From: CAYOMP01 sp964405075
GTDB lineage: Bacteria; Bacillota; Clostridia; Lachnospirales; Lachnospiraceae
Length of the DNA: 51,784 nucleotides
Assembly: GCA_964405075.1 (NCBI GenBank)
Contig: CAYOMP010000005.1
Span: 1-51,784 of the forward strand
Direction: 5' to 3'
Shown: positions 45,730 to 51,784 of the stretch, in pieces
Layout of the letters: each line of letters begins with the position of its first letter
Position numbering within the stretch: position 1 is the first letter of the stretch
Position numbers and translations under genes: made by a program
Notes under the pieces: generated by a model
The model's input: only the letters and a program-made list of their open reading frames with translations
What the model was told of the DNA's origin: nothing
The model's database searches: none

Positions 45730-46203
45730 TCATCCCAAATTATTCAGATTTTTTTCCATTAATATTATTGTCTCTATTGTTGTTTTTATCTGCTCCGAAC
45801 TAATATTTCTAAAAATACTTGATATTATTATTTTGCTTCCCTCATCATGCTCTTTACAAAAATCTCTTGTCTTCTCTGTTAATATAATGCGTTGCTTTCT
45901 CTTATCATTCTCATCAATTATAATATCTACAAATCCTTTCTTCTCCAGCTTAAGAAGAATCTGCTTAACGTTTTGATGTGAACTTCCCATAAGTTCTGCT
46001 AACTGTTTTATTGTAGGAGCCTCTTTGAACAGATTAATACTTATTATTGCAAAAAACTGCTTCCAACTGATTTCCTCAAAAAAACTATCTGCCGTAGCCT
46101 GGTATCTGTTATCAAAAGCACTCAATAAACCTAATAAAAACATTGATGCATCAGTTCTGCTAAAATCAAGTTCTTCAGCATTGATTATATCTTCAAAATT
46201 CAT
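45730..46203 (-). CDS. MarR-family transcriptional regulator
   Basis: 157 residues. A winged helix-turn-helix region is visible: PTIKQLAELMGSSHQNVKQILLKLEKKGFVD followed by the wing DENDKRKQRIILT. GGGAGAAAACA precedes the ATG. First gene of a three-gene unit with two membrane proteins; by family precedent it represses its own operon in response to a small phenolic or similar ligand. Confidence 0.9.
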   Translation of the reverse strand: MNFEDIINAEELDFSRTDASMFLLGLLSAFDNRYQATADSFFEEISWKQFFAIISINLFKEAPTIKQLAELMGSSHQNVKQILLKLEKKGFVDIIIDENDKRKQRIILTEKTRDFCKEHDEGSKIIISSIFRNISSEQIKTTIETIILMEKNLNNLG

Positions 46204-46283
46204 TGTTTTCTCCCTTATAATTTATTATTATCAGAAATTATATAATATATTACCTTTTTTGTCAATTCAAGCTCTCTACATAA

Positions 46284-46316
46284 AAAAATCGAAGTAATTT
46301 ACTTACTTCGATTTTT
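46284..46316. terminator. Terminator after pyk and repeat copy C
   Basis: Perfect 14-bp stem AAAAATCGAAGTAA / TTACTTCGATTTTT with a five-base loop. For minus-strand pyk the repeat lies between stop and terminator, so the repeat would be in the pyk 3' untranslated region. Confidence 0.8.
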
Positions 46317-46318
46317 AC

Positions 46319-46417
46319 TTTATTTACGCGAACAACGAGGAGAAAATTATGTTTACATAGTTTTTCAACGAGCGTCGCAGTAATTTGAAAAACTCACAAA
46401 GCGTGTTTCTCATAATT
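46319..46417 (+). repeat. Intergenic repeat family 1, copy C (about 100 bp)
   Basis: Starts TTTATTTACGCGAACAACGA and ends CTCATAATT. It aligns without gaps to copy A (reverse strand of 4168-4267) with roughly eleven differences. The wider pair AAATTAT/GTAATTT is kept with a G-T, while the inner TGAAAAAC/GTTTCTCA stem has one mismatch. A further CTATTTAA shared with copy B runs into the pyk stop codon. Confidence 0.8.
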
Positions 46418-46424
46418 TTACTAT

Positions 46425-47861
46425 TTAATCTACCATTGTAACCTGCATCATATTGCTCATAGCACCTACACCTGTTTCAATACTTGGTGCAGGAAGTCCT
46501 GCTGTTAATACAATAAGGTCATCTTTTTGGGCAAGTCCTCTTTCTTTTACAATAGAAATTGCCTTATTAATAATATCTTCTGTAGTATCTTCCTCATTTG
46601 AGAGGATTGGCAATACTCCCCAGTAAATCTGCATCTTTCTTACAGTAGCCTCATTTGGAGAAATACCAACAATCTGAGTACTAGGTTTAAAATTAGAAAT
46701 TAGTCTTGCAGTAGCACCTGATACTGTTGGTGCAACAATTAGCTTAGCATTCAAACTCTTAGCTGTAGCTACCGCTGAGAATCCAACTGCACTTGCGATT
46801 CCCTTTTTACGATGTAATTCTTTATTTCTCATAGTTGCTTCGTAATCTAAATGTTCTTCAGTACTTTCAGCAATCTGAGCCATCATCTTTAATGCTTCCA
46901 ATGGATATTTTCCTGCTGCTGTTTCCCCTGATAACATTACTGCATCAGTTCCATCATATATAGCGTTGGCAACGTCTGATACTTCCGCTCTTGTTGGTCT
47001 TGGATTTCTCATCATTGAATCAAGCATCTGTGTAGCAGTTATAACTGGTTTATATTTTTCATTACATTTTTTAATAATCATCTTCTGAAGATTTGGTAAT
47101 TTATCTGGCTCAATTTCAACACCTAAATCTCCTCTGGCTACCATAATTCCGTCTGAATAATGAATAATTTCATCAATATTATTTATACCTTCAGCATTTT
47201 CAATTTTAGCGATAATCTGAATATGTGAGGCATTGTTTTCTTTTAACAATTCTCTAATTTCTTTAACAGCATCTGCAGAACGAACAAATGATGCTGCTAT
47301 AAAATCGATACCCTGTTCAATACCGAAAAGAATATCATTTCTATCTTTTTCAGTTAACCCTGGTAAATTAACACATACATTAGGAACGTTAACACCCTTT
47401 CTCATTCCTAATTCTCCACCATTGATAACCTTACATACAATTTCTTTTCCATTAATTTCGATTACTTCAAATTCAAGTAATCCATCATCTACTAAAATCT
47501 TGTTTCCAACAACTAAATCATCAGCTAATCCTTCGTAAGTAATATGACCCCTTTTTTCATCACCAATAATATCTTCACTTGTAAAAGTATAAATATCACC
47601 TTCTGATAAATTTACCTTCTTCTCATCCTTTAAAAGTCCTGTTCTAATTTCTGGACCTTTAGTATCTAACAAAATGGCAATTGGTTTTCCAATTTCTTCT
47701 CTGATACCTTTTAATAAGTCCATTCTCCCCTTTTGTTCATCATGATCACCATGTGAAAAGTTAAATCTGGCAATATCCATTCCATTTTCGGCTAAACTTT
47801 TCAAAAGCTCTCTGTTATTTGTGTTAGGTCCCATTGTACAGATAATTTTAGTTTTTTTCAT
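46425..47861 (-). CDS. pyk: Pyruvate kinase
   Basis: 478 residues. KIICTMGPNT at the N-terminus, FNFSHGDH, IIAKIENAEG (catalytic Lys region), ARGDLGVEI and MLSGETAAGKYP are all present. It makes pyruvate and ATP from phosphoenolpyruvate. The length lacks the extra PEP-utiliser-like domain found at the C-terminus of Bacillus and many clostridial pyruvate kinases. AAAAGGAGGAATTT precedes the ATG. It lies downstream of corA and the rhomboid-like gene, separated by a short hairpin. Confidence 0.97.
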   Translation of the reverse strand: MKKTKIICTMGPNTNNRELLKSLAENGMDIARFNFSHGDHDEQKGRMDLLKGIREEIGKPIAILLDTKGPEIRTGLLKDEKKVNLSEGDIYTFTSEDIIGDEKRGHITYEGLADDLVVGNKILVDDGLLEFEVIEINGKEIVCKVINGGELGMRKGVNVPNVCVNLPGLTEKDRNDILFGIEQGIDFIAASFVRSADAVKEIRELLKENNASHIQIIAKIENAEGINNIDEIIHYSDGIMVARGDLGVEIEPDKLPNLQKMIIKKCNEKYKPVITATQMLDSMMRNPRPTRAEVSDVANAIYDGTDAVMLSGETAAGKYPLEALKMMAQIAESTEEHLDYEATMRNKELHRKKGIASAVGFSAVATAKSLNAKLIVAPTVSGATARLISNFKPSTQIVGISPNEATVRKMQIYWGVLPILSNEEDTTEDIINKAISIVKERGLAQKDDLIVLTAGLPAPSIETGVGAMSNMMQVTMVD

Positions 47862-47883
47862 AAATTCCTCCTTTTATATAACC

Positions 47884-47903
47884 CTCTAAACATTAGTTTA
47901 GAG
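47884..47903 (-). terminator. Short hairpin between the rhomboid-like gene and pyk
   Basis: CTCTAAAC-ATTA-GTTTAGAG, 8 bp perfect with a four-base loop. The T tail is weak (GGTTATAT), so it may be a partial terminator or processing site. Confidence 0.45.
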
Positions 47904-47910
47904 ATGCTTA

Positions 47911-48723
47911 TTACCTTTTTACATGTTTATGTGTAAACAGATGATCATGACAATACTCATAATTACCATCACATTTTGAACAGAATCTAAATTCTAATTC
48001 GTCTCCATCTAATTCCGTTCTACCACAAATAGCACATTTATGCTTAGTAGCCCCCTTAGGCATAGATGTTTCCCTTTTAAATGTCTGTCTTCTATGAATC
48101 TCTCTTGGTGAAATACGTCTCATATTTCTAGTACCCAAAAAGAAAATAATAAAGTTAGCTAAAGACAATACTATACAGATTCTGGTTGCCGTATTTCCGG
48201 TAATAAATGCATATAAGAAATATGCCCCATCAATGTAGGCTAACCATTTAGCTTTTACCGGTATAACAAAGAACAATAAAAACTGCATATCAGGATATGT
48301 TGCAGCATATGCAAAAAATAATGAGAAATTCAAATATGATGTTCCCAACAAATAGACTTCCCCTGTAATCCAATACATAATCAATGCTGCTAATATATGT
48401 CCAATAATACCTGTAAAGAAATATAAGTTAAATCTAAATGCCCCCCATTGCTGTTCCAAGTTAGTACCTATCATATAATACAAATAAATGGCAATAGCAG
48501 AAAATAATAATCCACTACCAGGACTTTCCATCAAAAATGTTACCAAACGCCAAATCTGTCCATGCATTATTGCATACGCATTTAAAGATAAATATTGGTA
48601 ATAAAATGATGGCATAAAGATACCTATAACCGTACCGATAGAATACAAAATCATAATATAATACATTAAATTATGAATTGCATATCGTCCAAATTTTCTT
48701 TCTAACTTATCAATAAAGTTCAT
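47911..48723 (-). CDS. Rhomboid-like membrane protein with C-terminal zinc ribbon, probably inactive
   Basis: 270 residues; ATG 48723 with GGGAGG upstream. Six hydrophobic segments resemble a rhomboid core, including the L1-loop-like WGAFRFNLYFFTGIIGH. Where active rhomboids have GxSG the protein reads GTSY, and the histidine of the sixth helix is missing (SLANFIIFFLG). A soluble tail carries CAICGRTELDGDELEFRFCS and CSKCDGNYEYCHDH, a likely zinc-binding ribbon. Similar pseudo-rhomboids act in membrane protein quality control in other systems; that role here is inference. It starts 21 bases after corA. Confidence 0.7.
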   Translation of the reverse strand: MNFIDKLERKFGRYAIHNLMYYIMILYSIGTVIGIFMPSFYYQYLSLNAYAIMHGQIWRLVTFLMESPGSGLLFSAIAIYLYYMIGTNLEQQWGAFRFNLYFFTGIIGHILAALIMYWITGEVYLLGTSYLNFSLFFAYAATYPDMQFLLFFVIPVKAKWLAYIDGAYFLYAFITGNTATRICIVLSLANFIIFFLGTRNMRRISPREIHRRQTFKRETSMPKGATKHKCAICGRTELDGDELEFRFCSKCDGNYEYCHDHLFTHKHVKR

Positions 48724-48744
48724 CAAAAAACCTCCCTGTTCTCT

Positions 48745-49686
48745 CTAGAATAAATCCTTCTTAGCAAAAATCAACGCTACAAAAACTGTAAGCATTATCG
48801 AAAAAGCAACAATATATGCAAAACCATATGGACTGTCTGCCCAAGGCATACCTTGCGAATTAACATTCATTCCATAAAAACTGGCTATCATGGTTGGAAT
48901 AGACATTACAATGGTAACTGTTGCCAAAAACTTCATTACAATATTCAAATTATTTGAAATAACTGAAGCAAATGCATCCATTGTCCCACTTAGAATACCA
49001 CTATAAATATCAGCCATCTCAATAGCCTGTTTGTTCTCAATAATTACATCCTCTAGCAGTTCTTTGTCTTCTGGATATTGTTTAATGCTTTCTGTTTTCA
49101 TTAATTGTTCTAATACTACCTCATTTGATTTAAGAGAAGTAGTAAAATATACCAAACTCTTTTCTAACTCTAATAACTCAATTAATTCTCTGTTTTTTGT
49201 TGAACGATGTAATTTTTTTCCAATCACATCACTCTTTTTATCTATAATTCTCAGATATTGCAAATACATAGTTGTATTCTTATATAGAATTTGAAGAATG
49301 AACTTTGTTTTCTTATAAGTAAAAAAATTATTTACTCTGCCCTTTACAAAAGCATCTAATATTGGCGTTTCTTCAAGACATATCGTAAAAATAACATCAT
49401 CTGTTATAATTACTGACAATGGAATAGTAACATACCAATCCTTACCATTTCGTTCTTCTATTACAGGAATATCAACTAAAATCATGGTATAATTCTCTTC
49501 TTCTTCGATACGCGAACGCTCCTCTTCATCTAGTGGAGCCTTTATGTGACCGACATCTATATTGTACTTTTCAGAAACATCTATAATTTCAGATTCCGTC
49601 GGATTAATTAATGATACCCAACAGCCTTCCTGAATCTCACTTATTTGATGAATCTGCCCATCAATTGTACGGAATATATTAGTCAC
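48745..49686 (-). CDS. corA: CorA-family magnesium/divalent cation transporter
   Basis: 313 residues. Long acidic cytoplasmic helical domain, then two C-terminal membrane helices with the diagnostic YGMN signature (SFYGMNVNSQGMPWADSPYG) between them. It forms a pentameric Mg2+ (or Co2+/Ni2+) channel. The start is a GTG at 49686 with GGAAGGAG ten bases upstream; the upstream ATG is in another frame and stops at once. It is the first gene of a unit with the rhomboid-like protein and probably pyk. Confidence 0.93.
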   Translation of the reverse strand: MTNIFRTIDGQIHQISEIQEGCWVSLINPTESEIIDVSEKYNIDVGHIKAPLDEEERSRIEEEENYTMILVDIPVIEERNGKDWYVTIPLSVIITDDVIFTICLEETPILDAFVKGRVNNFFTYKKTKFILQILYKNTTMYLQYLRIIDKKSDVIGKKLHRSTKNRELIELLELEKSLVYFTTSLKSNEVVLEQLMKTESIKQYPEDKELLEDVIIENKQAIEMADIYSGILSGTMDAFASVISNNLNIVMKFLATVTIVMSIPTMIASFYGMNVNSQGMPWADSPYGFAYIVAFSIMLTVFVALIFAKKDLF

Positions 49687-50012
49687 TGACCATTTTCTCC
49701 TTCCACAATAAATATTAATTACTATGGATTACCAATTGACATAGACAAAACTTCTCAAAACCAATTGTATAAAAATAAATACAAACATAGCACTCACATT
49801 ATAATTATAAGATATATTTTTGTCAATTAATAACTCGTTAGTATTCTAACACATTTGCATTTTTTTATAAACAATTATGAAAACAAATTCACCATATGTT
49901 CACAACATTGCCATATAATGACATAATAACCAAATTTAAGACTCATCTTCGACTCTTGACTACCACATCAAAAAATATTTCTACCTATTAATAATTATTA
50001 AAAATTTGGGGT

Positions 50013-50041
50013 TTGTATTTTGAAAGTTATTATCGTATAAT
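50013..50041 (+). promoter_or_regulatory. Predicted promoter of the activase gene
   Basis: TTGTAT (50013-50018), 17 bases, TATAAT (50036-50041). This gives a leader of about 165 nt. Confidence 0.55.
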
Positions 50042-50067
50042 GTAGTTTGATGTGTAATTTTTAAACT

Positions 50068-50202
50068 AGGAGGGTACAGTTATACAACTGGACAATGAAT
50101 TTTGCGTACAAAAACGCTATGCTAACATAAATATTTAGCGTTTATCGCAGTGTTTGATAAGTTATTAACACAGATTTATCATATATACTAATTATTCATT
50201 GT
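50068..50202 (+). ncRNA. Structured 5' leader of the activase gene
   Basis: Predicted elements in order: strong Shine-Dalgarno AGGAGGG (50068-50074); hairpin CAGTT-ATAC-AACTG (50077-50090); a 12-codon ORF including stop, starting at ATG 50095 (MNFAYKNAMLT); hairpin AAACGCTA / TAGCGTTT (50112-50119 with 50136-50143); TGATAA / TTATCA (50155-50160 with 50176-50181), which crosses GTGTT/AACAC; and a closing helix ACAATGAAT (50092-50100) with ATTCATTGT (50194-50202), 12 bases before the activase ATG. All are exact matches by eye. No known riboswitch class is recognised. Confidence 0.45.
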
Positions 50203-50213
50203 TATTAATTATT

Positions 50214-51784
50214 ATGGAAAATTTATTATATACATTAGGAATTGATATAGGTTCCACAACTGTAAAAATCGCCATTTTAGATGACGATCATAATATATTA
50301 TTTTCAGATTATGAAAGACATTTTGCTAATATTCAGGAAACATTAGCAAAGCTGCTTGATAAAGCATATACTCAGTTAGGCGAAATGACTCTTTCACCTG
50401 TGATTACTGGTTCTGGTGGTTTAACTCTTTCAAAACATCTTGAAGTACCTTTCGTTCAGGAAGTTATTGCTGTTTCAACAGCATTACAGGACTATGCCCC
50501 ACAGACCGATGTAGCTATTGAGCTTGGTGGCGAAGATGCAAAAATTATATACTTCTCAGGTGGAAGTATTGAACAACGTATGAATGGTATCTGTGCTGGT
50601 GGTACAGGTTCTTTTATCGACCAGATGGCTTCTTTATTACAAACAGATGCAAGTGGATTAAATGAATATGCAAAAGATTATAAAGCACTTTACCCTATCG
50701 CAGCTCGATGCGGTGTATTTGCAAAATCTGATATTCAGCCACTTATCAATGAAGGAGCTACAAAAGAAGATTTGTCTGCATCAATATTCCAGGCAGTTGT
50801 TAACCAGACAATTAGTGGTTTAGCTTGCGGAAAACCTATTCGCGGACATGTAGCATTTTTAGGTGGTCCACTTCACTTCCTTTCAGAATTAAAGGAAGCA
50901 TTCATTAGAACACTCAAATTGGATGATGAACATATTATTGCTCCAGGTCATTCGCACCTTTTTGCAGCTATAGGTTCAGCTCTCAATTCAAAAAAAGATG
51001 TTTCCATTCAGCTAACATCTTTACGTGATAGATTAGCTTCTAACATTGAAATGGAATTTGAAGTAGATAGAATGGAACCTTTATTTGAAAGCGAGGCTGC
51101 TTATGAAGCATTTTCAAAACGTCATTCTAGTCATCATGTTACAACTGGTGATTTATCAACATATAAAGGTAACTGCTATTTAGGAATAGATGCTGGTTCA
51201 ACTACAACCAAAGTAGCATTAGTTGGAGAAGATGGTTCTTTATTATATTCTTTCTACAATAGCAATAATGGTAGTCCACTAGCTACTACTATTAAATCTA
51301 TTAAAGAAATTTACTCCTTATTGCCATCTGATGCAAAGATAGCCTACTCTTGTTCAACAGGATATGGTGAAGCTCTTATTAAGGCTGCATTAATGCTGGA
51401 TGAAGGTGAGGTAGAGACGGTATCCCATTACTATGCTGCTGCTTTCTTTGAACCAGAAGTTGATTGCATTCTTGACATAGGTGGTCAGGATATGAAATGC
51501 ATCAAAATCAAAAATCAGACTGTTGATAGTGTTCAGCTTAACGAAGCTTGTTCATCAGGTTGTGGTTCATTTATAGAAACATTTGCAAAATCTCTTAACT
51601 TCTCTGTTCAGGATTTTGCCAATGCCGCACTATTTGCAAAGAATCCAATAGACCTTGGTACAAGATGTACAGTATTTATGAATTCAAAAGTTAAGCAGGC
51701 TCAAAAAGAAGGTGCTGAAGTTGCTGATATTTCTGCCGGTTTAGCTTATTCAGTTATAAAAAATGCATTATTCAAAGTTATCAA
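50214..51784 (+). CDS. 2-hydroxyacyl-CoA dehydratase activase-like protein (BadF/BadG/BcrA/BcrD ATPase), 5' part
   Basis: 523 codons are visible and the frame is open to the window edge. Two ASKHA ATPase domains are in tandem: the first opens with GIDIGSTTVKIAILD (near residue 9), the second with LGIDAGSTTTKVALVGEDG (near residue 323). Each carries the cysteine patterns that hold the shared [4Fe-4S] cluster: NGICAGGTGSFID and ARCGVFAKSD in the first; NEACSSGCGSFIE and TRCTVFMNSKVKQ in the second. This tandem layout is typical of the large clostridial fusions that continue into DUF2229 and dehydratase-like domains. They use ATP to drive an electron to a dehydratase or related enzyme. The partner is not in view. 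The start has no clear ribosome site; AATTATT precedes it. Confidence 0.9.
   Translation, partial: MENLLYTLGIDIGSTTVKIAILDDDHNILFSDYERHFANIQETLAKLLDKAYTQLGEMTLSPVITGSGGLTLSKHLEVPFVQEVIAVSTALQDYAPQTDVAIELGGEDAKIIYFSGGSIEQRMNGICAGGTGSFIDQMASLLQTDASGLNEYAKDYKALYPIAARCGVFAKSDIQPLINEGATKEDLSASIFQAVVNQTISGLACGKPIRGHVAFLGGPLHFLSELKEAFIRTLKLDDEHIIAPGHSHLFAAIGSALNSKKDVSIQLTSLRDRLASNIEMEFEVDRMEPLFESEAAYEAFSKRHSSHHVTTGDLSTYKGNCYLGIDAGSTTTKVALVGEDGSLLYSFYNSNNGSPLATTIKSIKEIYSLLPSDAKIAYSCSTGYGEALIKAALMLDEGEVETVSHYYAAAFFEPEVDCILDIGGQDMKCIKIKNQTVDSVQLNEACSSGCGSFIETFAKSLNFSVQDFANAALFAKNPIDLGTRCTVFMNSKVKQAQKEGAEVADISAGLAYSVIKNALFKVI

Larger units (their letters stand above)
49687..50213. other. 527-base intergenic region with structured leader
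   Basis: 49687-50010 is AT-rich and holds no gene; it must carry the divergent corA promoter, which I could not place with confidence. 50013-50041 is a plus-strand promoter candidate. 50068-50202 is a structured leader (separate entries). Confidence 0.7.

Noticed and set aside
1..51784. CRISPR arrays, insertion sequences, prophage, tRNA and rRNA genes.
   Set aside because: I looked on both strands and saw no regularly spaced repeats, transposase or integrase genes, or tRNA/rRNA sequence.

Overview
The window is a low-GC, almost entirely chromosomal stretch from an anaerobic, spore-forming, probably motile Firmicute. The best guess is a member of the Lachnospiraceae (class Clostridia). The evidence is a sodium-pumping decarboxylase operon, spoVAD, four methyl-accepting chemotaxis proteins, a 2-hydroxyacyl-CoA dehydratase activase, HemZ, a bifunctional Rel, AsnA, and the clostridial order apt-rel-MBL-hemZ-...-aspS. 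The species cannot be named from the sequence. There is no insertion sequence, prophage, CRISPR array, tRNA or rRNA. Three runs of exactly ten N (3891-3900, 14762-14771, 39385-39394) look like scaffold joins of unknown length.

Layout. 1-4059 (minus strand): a membrane decarboxylase operon with acyl-CoA carboxyltransferase, OadG-like subunit, biotin carrier, OadB Na+ pump, and the first codons of a PycB/OadA carboxyltransferase. 4333-7682 (minus): a lipoprotein, a DUF2974 alpha/beta-hydrolase and a D-Ala-D-Ala carboxypeptidase. 7820-10111 (plus): asnA and an M29 aminopeptidase. 10401-14674 (minus): carAB behind a long leader with a terminator-like hairpin. 15224-24178 (minus): a housekeeping run apt, rel, MBL hydrolase, hemZ, HD-GYP, aspS, histidine phosphatase, uppP. 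24324-25097 (plus): an AraC regulator. 25106-38386 (minus): four chemoreceptors interspersed with spoVAD and an ABC exporter with its TetR regulator. 38513-46203: a run of regulator/transporter pairs (MATE, TetR, a DUF6796-like membrane protein, TetR, a DUF1846 gene with an in-frame stop, an unknown membrane protein, an aromatic-acid-exporter-like protein, MarR). 46425-49686 (minus): corA, a rhomboid-like protein with a zinc ribbon, and pyruvate kinase. 50214-51784 (plus): the 5' part of a large acyl-CoA-dehydratase activase behind a structured leader.

How the parts work together. The decarboxylase operon would couple carboxyl transfer to Na+ export. rel, apt, the HD-GYP protein and aspS link translation and nucleotide second messengers. 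uppP and the carboxypeptidase act in cell-wall recycling and trimming. The 33-46 kb region reads as several small efflux modules, each with its own local repressor; two carry clear palindromic operators.

The least explained signals are non-coding. A repeat of about 100 bp occurs in two near-full copies (4168-4267, 46319-46417) and one truncated copy (34813-34873). The carAB leader contains an internal terminator. The leader before the activase has a strong Shine-Dalgarno sequence separated from a tiny ORF by a perfect hairpin, and a long-range helix that reaches nearly to the activase start. The DUF1846 gene is cut by one in-frame TAA. I did not find a multi-gene system that I could call new. 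Coordinates and start codons were worked out by eye; promoters and RNA structures are predictions.
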